This document shows, piece by piece, positions 54,176 to 64,000 of a stretch of 64,000 nt of DNA. Source of the stretch: Micractinium sp. NFX-FRZ (taxonomy: Eukaryota; Chlorophyta; Trebouxiophyceae; Chlorellales; Chlorellaceae). Position 1 is the first letter of the stretch, and each line of letters starts with the position of its first letter. The notes under the pieces were generated by a model, which worked only from the letters and a program-made list of their open reading frames with translations, did not search any database and was not told the origin of the DNA. The DNA is taken from assembly GCA_029339195.1 (NCBI GenBank), contig JAPTJF010000003.1, forward strand, positions 434,001 through 498,000, given 5' to 3'. The translations under genes were made by a program, and so were the position numbers.

Positions 54176-55774
54176 TCACAGCTGCTGCAAGCCGTCTGAG
54201 ACCGCAGCTGGGGTGCCGGGGGTGCCGGCCGGCAGCACCGGTGGCAGGCGCACGTCTGGGTGCTTGGCCAGCACTCCAAATGCCTGCACCAGCTCATGCG
54301 ACAGCCCATTGAAGTCCTGCACCAGGAAGGGTGGGGCGCAGTACAGGGAGGTGATTGTTGAGCAGCAATGGAGAGTGCGGCAGGCACATCTGCGCACCCC
54401 AAGGCCAGCTGCTGGGCAAGCGGCCTCAGTCATCACCGGCCAGCAGGGCTGAACCCAAGCACTCTTCAGGCCTCACATGCATCAACACAAGACCCTCCAC
54501 CCTCGCCTGTCTGCCAATCAAGGACGCCTGATGGGTGCAGCCGCACCCCACCCTCGGACCTGGCTCAAGTCCGTCAGCGCCTTCTTGCCCCTGCTCCGCA
54601 CGCTCTCCGAGTGCTGCAGCTGGTGTCGCAGCTTGCGGTTCTCCACCTGCAGCTGAAGCACCTGCGCCTGCAGCTGCTGCTCACGTGCATCTGCCGCCTG
54701 TGACTGCCGCCGCCGCAGCGCAGACAAGGGCTGCTGCTGCTTCTGCTCCTTTTGCTGCCGCTGTGCTGCCTCAGCTGCCTCTTCCTTCAGCCGCCGGGTC
54801 TCTGCCAGCAGCTCCTCCATAGCAGCCAGGGAGAAGCCTGCAGGCCAGAAGGAGGGATAAGTCGTAGAGTTCTATAAGAAGTGCCAGGTGGTGCAGTGGC
54901 AAATGTGCAGGGCCTGGCGAGGCATGCAAACAAGGCTTGTAAGGTGCTGCAGCACGTGTCAAGCGGTGCAGAAGCCTATGTATGATCAAGGCGTCCAGCT
55001 ACGCGGGCCAGCGCATGTGCAGCTCGCAGCAGATCAGCGGACACAGGCTGCCATTGCGCAGGCTGCCGCCACACGCAGCAAAGAGCAGCAGCAGGCGTGG
55101 GCCTCACTTGACTCTAGCACTTCCACCGCCACCCGTGAGCAGCCGGGCGGCAGGTCCTGCGGCCCCGCCACCTCCTGCAGCGCAAAGTAGCGCAGCCGCT
55201 CCGGCGGGACGCCCAGCTTGCCGGCGCAGTGCTGCGCCAGCTGCTGTGCCTGTGGCTGGTTGCGCTGCATGCTGAAGGCAGGCGACAGCACGTCTAGGGA
55301 CAGCAGCGCCGCCTGGCTGGCTGGCGCCGGCTGCTGTGGTGCCGCCTGAACCACTGATGCTGCCTGGGGCACTGGCTCAGGCGTCCGCTGTTGGCGCTGC
55401 TGGGCCGCCGGCGCTGCTGCAGGAAACGGCAGTGAGGGCGGGCCGCGAGCCGTTTGGGGCGGAGAGGCTGCAGCGGCCGCAGGGGCTGCCGCCGCCAGGC
55501 CCCCTAGCGACAGCCGGGGTATGGCGGTTGAGGCGGGCTGCCGCGCTGTGCTGCGTGCAGTGTTACCGCTGAGACCGCCGTCACGGGGCAGGCTGGCCAG
55601 GTTGGCACGCAGCGGGGGCACGCGCAGGGGTGCCGCACGCGCCGGCGGAGGGGCGCCACCGCCACCGCCACCCCGCGGGCTGGCCTCCCGGCTGTCGCCG
55701 TCCCAGCTGCTCGCGTCGCTGTTGCTGCTGCGGCTGGTCATCTCAGAGTCGCTGCAGCTGTCGCTCGTCTCCAT
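54176..55774 (-). CDS. Coiled-coil protein of unknown function
   Basis: Not recognised. Three minus-strand exons, 361 residues: 55108-55774, 54560-54837, 54176-54316, with phases that agree. The N-terminus is acidic and Ser-rich (METSDSCSDSEMTSRSSNSD), followed by a long Ala/Pro/Gln low-complexity region. A short ordered segment, SLDVLSPAFSMQ to LRYFALQEVAGPQDLPPG, follows near residues 150-215. A clear coiled coil covers about 225-310 (MEELLAETRRLKEEAAEAAQ; LQAQVLQLQVENRKLRHQLQ). The tail is DFNGLSHELVQAFGVL. The layout (disordered N-terminus, coiled coil, short tail) fits a scaffold or cytoskeletal linker, but no family motif supports a role. Confidence 0.7.
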
Positions 55775-57468
55775 TTGGCCCGGCCGTCCGTTCAAACAAG
55801 CCCCGCAACTGCCGGCAAAAGGGGAGCGCAACGGGCGTAGAGGGGCCTGCGGAAGGTCAAAGAATGGGGCGGACGGCGGGCGGGTGTGGACACGGGAAGC
55901 TGGAGCATTGGCCACCGCCCGCCAGGCGGGCGACGCCACACAGCACGCTGCAGCGGCGAGTCGCACTGTCCAATTGTCCTGTTCGCCTTTCCAAGTTTTT
56001 CTCACAGTGCTCGTTGATAGTCGCACGCACCTGAGTCGCCTGGTAACAGGGCCTATTGGGCTCCAGTGAGGAGGCTCCACGGTCGGAAGTTCACCGGCTG
56101 GGCATGCCCCTTCCCTAGGTGCACGCATCCGATGCTCACCCTTTCTTGGTAACAGTGCTGCAGTGAGGGAATTTCCATGGAAGCTGACAGTTTCACAGTG
56201 AATGCACAGACAGGCCGCTCCCAAGTAACACTTTGAGTTGCCAAGCGGGGGCACACTCAGCCGAGCGGTCGACGCCTCAGGTGTGGACGTCGCACTCTCC
56301 CCGGTGCTGTGGGGTGGGCCACATCACCAGGCAGCATTGCTGGAGGCGAGGATGCGCGGGGCTGTGTTGTGCAGCTGTTGTATGCCGGTTCACGGCTCCC
56401 CCTCTTCTCATCCGATTCAGCCCGCACTCGTGCAGCAGCCAAGCTCTCTCAGCCGGATGTACCACAGCTCTCTGAGCACACCAACTGTTCGAGTGATTGC
56501 AGGGCAGCCACAGAGCTGCAATCAAGAGCTTGTAGCGCGGGTGGGGGAAGCACAGCAGGCAGCCACCCGCGTGAGCTACCCCAGGCCCTCACCAGCCACC
56601 TTCTGTGAGCCTCCGCATGCCGTGAATGCCTTGAATCCTCTTTGCCATGGTCTTTTGCAGCACATCAGTTCTGGGCAGCGCGGGCAATGTAGACTGGCAG
56701 CCTTTGCCCATGGCCATGCACCAGTGCAATGCACTGCATGGTATGCACTTCAGTGTGACTCCAGCAAGGCAGCAATGCATGACATTACAGATTGAAGTGC
56801 AGTTTCGAGTGTACGCAGTGGACAGGGGTGTCCACAGGCAGCCAAAGTCCGGGGGCGGACCCTTAACCCCAACAGGGGTGCCCGCCTGTGTCCTGGGGCC
56901 TGGTTACAAGCCTGAGGCTTCGAAACGTGCTGTAGCCTGGATTTTGCTGCAAGCATATCTCTGGTGCCTTTCAGCGATCCTTCTCCAGCCTGCCATCTGC
57001 CAGGCCAGGCGCGTGTATCAGGTCGTTGCCTCTCCCCCGCCGCCGCACAGCCGCCGCCCCCGCCTGCCTCAGCAGTACTTGGTAGATGAGCACCCGCTTG
57101 ACGGCCTAAGTGGCGTTTGCAGCATGCCTTGTTGGTTGCAAGACTTGCGCCCAGGAGGGCGCAGCCCCGCTTGGAGGCTGGAATTTGAGCGCCATGAGAC
57201 CGGCACTGCCCCAGCCGACTTGTAGGGTGCTAGGCAGAGACTTGATAAGGTATGCAGAGCTCGGAATCGATGGCAGGCTGGCACCTGGGGAAACGATCGA
57301 GTTGCTGCGTGCCCTGTTGCGTAGTCTTCAGACACGCAGCACGCAGCAGGTGGATAGGCCATCATCTGAGCCAGTTCACTCACACAGCAGGCGGCACCCC
57401 GTGTCTTCTGCAGTTTTCTGCGAGCCCCCCAGGCTTCTTTGGCACTTCCTCAAGCTCCTAGCGCAGCC
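55775..57468. other. Intergenic region between coiled-coil gene and YCF54
   Basis: 1.7 kb between divergent genes. No open frame here has splice-compatible partners or a known motif, and no RNA gene is seen. Should contain both promoters and the YCF54 5' UTR. Confidence 0.45.
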
Positions 57469-58913
57469 ATGCAGGCCACCATCCAGTTGCAGGCGGCCGC
57501 CACGGCCCCTGTGGCCCGCCGCGTGCAGCAGACCCGTGCCGTGGCCGGTCACTGCACCGCTCCCCGGCCTGCTCGCGTCAATGCGCCAAAGGTTGGCGCC
57601 ATCACCCCCCAGCGGAACGTGGCAGCTCACGCCAAGGGCGCCATCAAGCCCATGGAGGCCACCTTCACTGATTTCAAGCTGGTGGACAAGAGCCACAAGG
57701 TAGGGGCAGCAGGGGAGACAGGGTTGGGGCCTGTGGGCGGCGGCGGCGGCGATGACTGGTGCCGCCGCCGCCGCCTGCAAGGCGCGGGTGCCAGCTGCCT
57801 GCCGCAGCTGTGGCACTCCGGCTCTTCCATACCTGGCCTGCCTCAGCGGCACGGTGCCTGTGCGCTCAACAGCAGCACAGGTGCCTGGCGAGCTGTCCTG
57901 CCCAGCCTCCGCTGCCACTGTGCGTCGCCAGCCGCGCTCACTCTCCCCTTCCTCCGCCCTGCCTCCCCCTGTGCAGACCACCTGGTACGCGCTGCTGGCC
58001 TCTGCCGAGTTCTTCTTCAACGACGCACAGAACGAGCAGGTGGCGGAGAACCTGCGCGAGCGCGTGCGCTACCTGAACGAGCAGGTGGGTGGTGTGATTT
58101 GCCTGACAGTGAGGAACCCAGCCACAGACGGTGGCGTAGGGTGCGCCGCTGCGCTGCCCAGCTGCGCTGCGGGTACTGGCAGCCCCCGTCTTGGTACTCT
58201 TAACCCTGGCTCGTTCCTCTGTACCGCCTCCCGGCTTGCTCCCTCCGTCCCTAACGGGACTGTCGGTTCCCTGCTGACTCACCTCCCCCTGACTTGCGCG
58301 CACTCCCCCTCCTCTCTGTTGTGTGGCTGGCTGGCGCAGGGCCGGGAGGTTGAGATGCTGTTTGCGTGTGAGCCCGCCTGGCTGGAGAAGATGTTCCCTG
58401 AGGAGGCCAAGAAGATTCGGCGCCCCGCTGTCGCCCTGCTGTGCCCCGACAAGAACTGGATGACGTGAGTGGGGGGTCCCAATGAAGGGGGGCCGGGCAG
58501 GAAGCGGATGCAGGCAGTTTGGCGAGAGGTGGGTTGGGGTGGAGCAAAGCGCGGGTGTGAATTCACGAACAGGCGCTGGATGGATGAACGTGAGCATGGC
58601 TTGGGGGCAGGGCAGAGGGTGTGGGGCACCCGCCATGCATGGCGCCCCTCCTGCCTGGCCTCGGCCTTCCACTTTCCTGGCAGCTTGATTCGCACCCGCT
58701 TGACGCTCCTCACGCCTTGCCCCCTCCCACCTTCCCCGCAGCTTCATGCGCATCCGCATGGACCGCGTCATCGAGGTCTCCCTGCCCGACATGACCGCTG
58801 AGGAGGTTGCCACCAGCACGCAGCCCGTGCCCAAGTTCCCGCCGCCCGCCAACTGGACCGCTCCCTACGTCCCCTACGCCTGGGGCTGGTGGGAGCGCTT
58901 CATGCTCAAGTGA
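57469..58913 (+). CDS. YCF54: Ycf54 (LCAA), Mg-protoporphyrin monomethyl ester cyclase subunit
   Basis: Plastid protein needed for the aerobic cyclase (CHL27/AcsF) that makes the fifth ring of chlorophyll. Exons 57469-57699, 57977-58084, 58340-58464, 58742-58913; 211 residues, phases agree. Exon 1 (77 residues) is an Ala/Arg/Thr-rich, almost acid-free transit peptide (MQATIQLQAAATAPVARRVQ) plus the start of the mature part. The conserved DUF2488 core follows: TTWYALLASAEFFFN, VAENLRERVRYLNEQGREVE, then the FMRIRMDRVIEVSLPDM strand. The C-terminus is Trp/Pro-rich (YVPYAWGWWERFMLK), beyond the cyanobacterial length. Cyanobacterial Ycf54 is about 105 residues, so the algal form is extended at both ends. 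Confidence 0.88.
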
Positions 58914-59678
58914 AGCGCCTGCCGCCCCGGCAGTTGTTGCAGCAGCTTGAGCGCGCCTCGCGATGCGTACGCGCCCCTCCCGCTTTTATCCCCCGACCCC
59001 CCACTCCCCCCACCCCATTCGCTTGCTTGCTGACACTGTAGGGTTAGGGTTTTGTTTGTGCTGACCGCTTTTCCCCCCTCTTGCGCTCCCTCCTCCCGCC
59101 GCTCGCCGCTTTGTTTTGACTCTCCTCGCCCCGCCCCCTCACGCATCTCCTTTGTGCGCGCTGCTTTTCCACCCCGAATGAACGCGAAATTCGCATGCCC
59201 CATACCACTGCGTGCCGGCGCCCCCTTTAATGCTTGTGTACACCCACCACCCTACACAAACATGTCTCTTCCAATACGCAACACTTGCCACACCGCCTCC
59301 TATCACACCACATCACACCACACGCGCTCCCATCCCCTCTCATCACAACACCGGATGGCGGAGCCCTTGCGTCCGTGTAAGACCAACTGTTCAATCGTGT
59401 ACTTAGGCCACTCGTGTCTTTAGGCAGCCAAGAGGTGCACAGGGTGTCGGGCGGGCCAAACGGCAGGTCATGCACTGGTGCGGGAGGCATGCACAGGGGG
59501 GCGGTGAAGCAAAAAACCGATGCCCTGCTAACAGTTGGATGGCCAGCTCCGCCTTCTGCCCTGCTGTAGAGGACGCGGGCACCCGCCTCAAGAGACTGAC
59601 CCCGCTTGCCATGCGTGCTTTGAGCATGGGCTGCGTGGGCAACCTGCACGCATGCAGTTGCTGGTAGATCCTGGCGGG
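58914..59678. other. Convergent 3' flanks of YCF54 (+) and CCB4-like gene (-)
   Basis: 765 bp, pyrimidine-rich, with a short CACACCA/CATCACACCACA tract near 59,305. No gene seen. Confidence 0.5.
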
Positions 59679-62600
59679 TCAAGAGGCCTGCTTGAAGCCG
59701 CTGCCGGGGCCCAGCCGCTCCAGCTGCACCTCCAGCTTGTCGCCAACCGCAGAGGCCCAGGCCTGCAAAGGTGGAGAAGCAACACAACAGCAAGACTTAA
59801 AAACAGGGTGCCAGGTGGCATGCCAGGTGGCAAGTGTGTGAACAGGCAGAGGATGGAGCAGAGGCCCAGGCCTGCAGGGATGCATGCATGGCAACACGGA
59901 GTGATGGTGTCGGCCAGCGTGCACAGCAGCAGGAGCGCAGGCCTGCGAGGGTGGAGCAGCAACACAACAGCAAGACGTTAGAACGGGGTGCCAGGTGGCA
60001 AGTGTGTGAACAGGCAGAGGATGGGATAGAGGCCCAGGCCTGCAGGAGGCATGAAGACAAGGAGTGGCGGTGTCGGCCAGCGTGCACAGCAGGACCAGGC
60101 CTGCAGGAGGCATGAAGACACGGAGTGATGACGTCAGCCAGCGTGCACAGCAGCAGGGGCGCAGGCCTGTGGGGCATGGGGTGTACAGAGACAGCCATTG
60201 ATCTGGGGTCCTCGTTACATTGCACTTGATAGTGGCAGCCATTGATTTGTACATGGGCTTCTACCATCTTCTAAAGGCACAACCGCTGGTGCCCCATCAG
60301 CTCACAGCGCCCTCGGCACCGCTGTCACACCTGACTCACATGGCCAACTCTCACAAGCACACCCCGCCCTCAGCACAGCTGCCCCACTGACTCGCACAGC
60401 CACCTCCCGCAAGCACACCGTCCCTCCCTCCTCCGCCCGCCCACCTGGTCCAGGCGGGTGAAGCCGCGCTGCGTGTCGGACCCCACCACCAGCACGCCCT
60501 GCGGCCCCACCGGCTGGATCAGCGCTGCCTGGCAGTTGGGGGGCAGGTAGGAGGAGAACTCCAGCCGGCCTGCACACCATACCACAGGCAAGCGTTGATT
60601 GCATTGGTGGAATGCAGATGCAGGAGGGGCCAGGACGGGCAGGGAGCACACGGCAGACGCCCCTGCCACTCACGCACACTCCGGGTAAGAATATGAAACC
60701 CTTGCTGTCTCACAATGTTCACTCACCCACCCATCCTGAGGAGCGCGCCAGACTTGCCAGATAGTTGCCTCTGCAGGCGGCACCCTCCACCCCATTTCGT
60801 CCATAACAAAACCTGCAGCCACCCCAACACACGGCGCCCACCCACCCACCCGCCCACCCTGGGAGCCTGGGGGGAGCGCCATACTTGCCAGGTCTTTCCG
60901 CTGCAGGCGGCACCCTCCACCCCATTTCGTCCACAACAAAACCTGCAGCCACCCTGACACACCCACCCACCCACCCACCCACCTGGGAAGAGCACCAGGT
61001 TTGCCAAGTAGTTGCCGCTGCACGCGGCGCCTCCACCCCATTAATCCCGTACAAACTTGCAGTCTTTTTATTACTTGCACTAATTCTACATCACCCGCCC
61101 ACCCACCCGGGAAGAGCACCAGGTTTGCCAGATAGTTGCCCGTCCCGCTCTTCATCGCCTGCTGGCAGATTGGCCCCGGGGAGGCGGCGCCCGCCGCCTG
61201 CCCTGCCGGCGCAACGCCCACCTGCACGTAAGGAAAGCGCCCACCAGGGCAGCAGCTGTGTGTGTGTGTGCATGGCATGCGCCCGCCTGCATCCTATGCC
61301 GCCTGCACCCCGCTCGGCAGCCTGGGTACTGACACAGGTGCGCTCAAACACGCAGACGGCGCCCAGACCACCGTGCCCTGCCGGCAGCAGCAGCAGCAGC
61401 AGCAGCCGGCACACAGCAGCCCAGGCGTTGACGCCAGCACATGCGTTTTGCTGGCAAGGCGGGGCAGCAGAGCAGCCCAAAAGCAGGCCCGTCGCATTTG
61501 CATGTATGTGCAGCTTGGCGCGCATGCGACTTAATTGCACATTGTTTTCAAAAAGCACCCACCTGCATGAGGCACCGCCCGCGGTAGAAGAAGACTAGAC
61601 ACCGGGCCCGGCTGGTGGACTGAAGAGAGTCCCACACCCTGCGGCAGGCGGCGGAAAGGCGGGGGTGCGTGTATGAGATGGGGCGAGGGGAGGGCGGGAG
61701 GGCAGGGATGCAGGTGGGCAAGCGCCGCACGGGGCTAGGGCCAGTGGGCAGATGGGGGCTGCTAATGGAGGGCAACAGGCGTGCAACGAGTGCTGGCATC
61801 TGCAGGGGGCCTGAACGTGCAACGACGCAGCCCTTTGGCGGTGGATGCCAGCCAGGCCTCGCATCGGGCCAGCCGCTGCAGCAACCCTGACGCCACCGCA
61901 ACATGTTGCACCGCTGCCTGTCGCCGTCGGCGGCGCAGGCCGGCAGGAAGGCCCTCCCTCTGCACTGCACCCCTGCTGCACCACGCCACTTGCCCATCAC
62001 ACCATTCACCCCTGCACCCCTGACAAGAGTGCCTCGGGCAGGCCTCTCACCCGCCTGCATACCCCTGCCTGCTGCGCAGCAACCCTCACCCCGGCCACCC
62101 ACAGGCGCCTCACCACTGCAGCTCCGCCACCAGCGCCTTGGGCAGGCCGGGCGCATAGAAGGCCACCTGCTCCCCCTCCAGCTCCACTTGCTTGGGCTCC
62201 TTGGGCTTCAGTGTGAGCCACTGCAGCCCCGTCAGCACCAGCACGGCCGACATGACGATGACCGCCACGTCAGCACGCGACTGCGCTGAGCCGGCAGACA
62301 CCACCGGCGCAATCTGCATAAAAGTGAGGTGGCAAGCAAGAGCTGATAATGGCTGCCATGTCGGCACGCGATTGCGCTGACCCCGCAGACACCACCGGCG
62401 CAATCTGTGCATGCAAGGGTGGAAGGGTGGGGGAGGGGCAGGTGGGGTGGCAGGGAGTAGCGCTGATGGCAAGGGCAGGGGCAGCACTGCGGGAAGGAGG
62501 TGCCACGGGGGGCCACCGTCCTTTTGGTACCAGCTGATGACGCGATGTGATTTGAGCGGAGCTCACCGCAGCCAGCCAGAGCGCGGCCAACCATCCTTCC

Positions 62601-63156
62601 AGGACACGCCAGCCCGGGCAATGGCGGCAGGACAGCGGGCACCATGGCCGCGCCATACTCGGCCAGGCGTCAGGTGAGGCCACCCAGCGGCCCACCCCAC
62701 CCCACTGCAGGAAGTAACCCAACAGACCAATGAGGTGCCTGCCCTGCCCACCCACCCCAGAGACCACTCGGTTGGCTACTACTCCAGCGATGCCGACGGC
62801 CCCCGCCGCCAGCGGCAGTGCTCGGAACACTTCAGGGAACCGAGCCACCAGGCTGCCCTCTTCACCCTGCATGGCAGCACCGAGTTCAATATCTTGCTCA
62901 AACACTGGTGTTTGACTGGTGCTTGACTGCTCAACAAGCAAAACGGCATCATTGTGATGGCGGGTGGAGGTGGAGGGTGGAGCAAACAGACCTGCGGGGT
63001 GGCGGCGGCGCGGGCGGGGGCTGGGCATTGCCGCTGCTGCTGGCGACGCTGAGCCCGTGCATTGCGGCCCAGCGGTCTGAAGGATGGTTGAAATGGTACA
63101 GGCCTGCGGTTGAGGGTCGCAGGGCCGCTACTGGCTGTTGCAGCGGAGACTCGCAT
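59679..63156 (-). CDS. CCB4: CCB2/CCB4-family cytochrome b6 heme assembly factor
   Basis: Thylakoid membrane protein of the CCB pathway that attaches heme ci to cytochrome b6. Seven minus-strand exons, 311 residues: 62992-63156, 62756-62926, 62114-62313, 61563-61638, 61107-61221, 60445-60569, 59679-59762; phases agree. Exon 1 is a Ser/Arg/Gln-rich transit peptide (MRVSAATASSGPATLNRRPV). Two hydrophobic segments follow: LPLAAGAVGIAGVVAN (exon 2) and VAVIVMSAVLVLTGLQWLTL (exon 3), then LKPKEPKQVEL. The family blocks are VFFYRGRCLMQVGV, GNYLANLVLFPGR, LPPNCQAALIQPVGPQGVLV and SDTQRGFTRLDQAW. CCB2 and CCB4 share this fold; I favour CCB4 from the NYLANL...FPGR and DTxRGFT blocks. Three introns are swollen by copies of the adjoining exon ends. 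Confidence 0.82.
59763..60180 (-). repeat. Tandem copies of exon 7 start and acceptor in CCB4-like intron 6
   Basis: The acceptor and first bases of exon 7, CTGCAGGCCTGGGCCTCTGC in the copies, recur near 59855-59880 and 60025-60050 with partial copies near 59940, 60095 and 60160. They sit inside a roughly 190-base higher-order repeat that also contains AACACAACAGCAAGAC and GTGCCAGGTGGCAAGTGTGT. Only the first copy leads into the open terminal exon. Confidence 0.88.
60721..61106 (-). repeat. Three tandem copies of exon 5 end and donor in CCB4-like intron 5
   Basis: Unit of about 115-125 bases. The exon 5 end reads GGCAACTATCTGGCAAACCT then GGTGCTCTTCCCGG and GTGGGT (61107). The copy at 60956-61080 keeps this almost exactly and would still encode GNYLANLVLFPG. 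Copies at 60836-60955 and 60721-60835 are more decayed but share CGGCACCCTCCACCCCATTT on plus and an identical arrangement. Confidence 0.92.
62350..62412 (-). repeat. Copy of CCB4-like exon 3 start and acceptor in intron 2
   Basis: A 57-63-base stretch nearly identical to the start of exon 3 and its acceptor (62257-62318), 94 bp upstream in transcript direction. It keeps a usable AG and the same reading frame locally (IAPVVSAGSAQSRAD). Because 94 is not a multiple of three, splicing to it would shift the frame of the true exon. Confidence 0.92.
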
Positions 63157-63518
63157 GATGTGCCGCTGCTGGGGGAAGTGCCGCCTGCTCACGAAGCTCT
63201 CAGAAAAGCAAAAAATCAGATGATCCTGTAGACGCCGGTTCTACCCGCAGATGAAGGCGGAAATGGCGGGGCTCGAGTTGCTGCTGGGCGTGCTTTGTGG
63301 GGCTCCCTCTGGCTCCCCTGGCCACCTGCGCCGCTGCCTCGATTGATGCCGAACTTGAAGACTTGCGTTAGGGATTGTGGAGCAGATTGTGACGTCCCAG
63401 CGGGCCACCACTCCCCAGCAGGGTTTGCAGGCCCGCTTGTGCTGCTTTGTTGCGTGCCGCAATCGTCTTGGTCAGCACGTGACGCGATTTGTGAACATCT
63501 GGGATCGCAACACAGCAC
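63157..63518. promoter_or_regulatory. Divergent promoter region CCB4-like / right-edge gene
   Basis: 362 bp between opposite start codons. No specific element recognised. Confidence 0.35.
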
Positions 63519-64000
63519 ATGCGGCAGCTGCTGGTGCTTTCGGCGGCACCGCTGCCGCCACTGACGGTCAGGCGGGCACTGACACCCGCAGAGCTGCGGG
63601 CTGCCGGCAGCTTGCGGGCGGCAGCCTTTAACAACGTGCCTGCTGACCGAAGCGAGTTTGCCCGGCAGGTGCGCTAGAGGCAGGTGCAGGGCAGGCCAGG
63701 GCAGGGCTGACGGGCGCTTGGCCTGGGGGCGCTGCCTGGCACTGCAGGTGCAGCCCTGAACCGTGCGATGCCTGCGCCTGTGCTGATGCAGCCATCTCTG
63801 GCAACACCTCCTGCTTGCACCTGCTTGCACCTGCTTGCACCTGCTTGCACACCACCCCGTGCCTGGCGTCGTTCCGTAGCACCCACCCACCCACCCGCCG
63901 GCGCCCACCTGCCTGCCCGCCCACCTGCCCTACCCGCAGAGCTTCCTGCGCATGCGGGCCGACACGGCCTGGCACACATTAGAGGCCAAGGTGGCAGGGA
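63519..64000 (+). CDS. Possible GNAT-type acetyltransferase, N-terminal part only
   Basis: Partial: exon 63519-63668 (50 codons) and a second exon from 63940 to the window edge, joined by GT-AG in phase 0. The protein begins MRQLLVLSAAPLPPLTVRRA, then LTPAELRAAGSLRAAAFNNV, PADRSEFARQ and, in exon 2, SFLRMRADTAWHTLEAKVAG. A pattern of helix, 'LRAAxF', then a charged helix before the expected first strand resembles the start of plastid GNAT proteins in algae and plants, but the coenzyme-A loop lies outside the window. The true start could be upstream in another exon. Confidence 0.5.
63811..63850 (+). repeat. (CTGCTTGCAC)4 in the intron of the right-edge gene
   Basis: Four exact tandem copies of a ten-base unit within intron 63669-63939. 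Confidence 0.95.

Noticed and set aside
59036..59060. Telomere-like TAGGGTTAGGGTTTTG after YCF54
   Set aside because: Only two units, no array; too short to call an interstitial telomere.
1..64000. CRISPR arrays, bacterial operons, rRNA genes or intact tRNAs
   Set aside because: None found. Repeats lack CRISPR spacing, genes are spliced and eukaryotic, and no cloverleaf with paired acceptor stem was seen by eye.

Overview
This is nuclear DNA from a green alga, most likely a trebouxiophyte of the Chlorella/Micractinium kind. The evidence is very high GC, intron-dense genes with GT-AG (and a few GC-AG) introns, nuclear copies of plastid-biogenesis factors (Ycf54, a CCB2/CCB4-family protein), plant-type SAM50, and abundant CTG/CAG and short GC-rich tandem repeats. 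Every gene was rebuilt by hand from splice sites and reading phase. Most models are internally consistent (exon lengths sum to whole codons). No expression data were available.

Layout. 1-18.2 kb holds genes for DNA and nucleolar work: RNase H2 subunit A (minus, cut by the left edge), a Pol5/MYBBP1A-type nucleolar protein (plus), a class-3 lipase (plus), cohesin acetyltransferase Eco1/Ctf7 (minus) and dUTPase (plus). Eco1 and dUTPase are divergent across about 160 bp that contains an E2F-type site. 20-36.5 kb holds a tandem pair of large secreted cysteine-rich proteins (1153 and 1160 residues) with nearly identical exon structure and strongly biased codons. Between them lies 2.6 kb of non-coding DNA with a decayed tRNA-like element. 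37-56 kb holds an F-box/leucine-rich protein (plus), SAM50 (minus), a Ulp1/SENP SUMO protease (minus), RNA polymerase II subunit Rpb11 (plus) and an unidentified coiled-coil protein (minus). 57-64 kb holds Ycf54 (plus), a CCB4-like cytochrome b6 cofactor assembly factor (minus) and the start of a possible GNAT acetyltransferase (plus, cut by the right edge).

The most unusual signal lies in the introns. In at least eight of these genes (RNase H2A, lipase, Eco1, dUTPase, cysteine-rich protein 2, SAM50, Ulp1, CCB4-like) an intron carries one to four degenerate tandem copies of the neighbouring exon-intron junction. Each copy takes a short piece of exon end or start together with its 5' or 3' splice site, usually 60-120 bp away and in the same orientation. 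In dUTPase the copy is an almost complete decoy last exon that would swap the C-terminus. This looks like a systematic way of growing introns and generating decoy splice sites. The cysteine-rich tandem pair, built from exon modules whose borders repeatedly cut a cysteine codon, is the second main feature.
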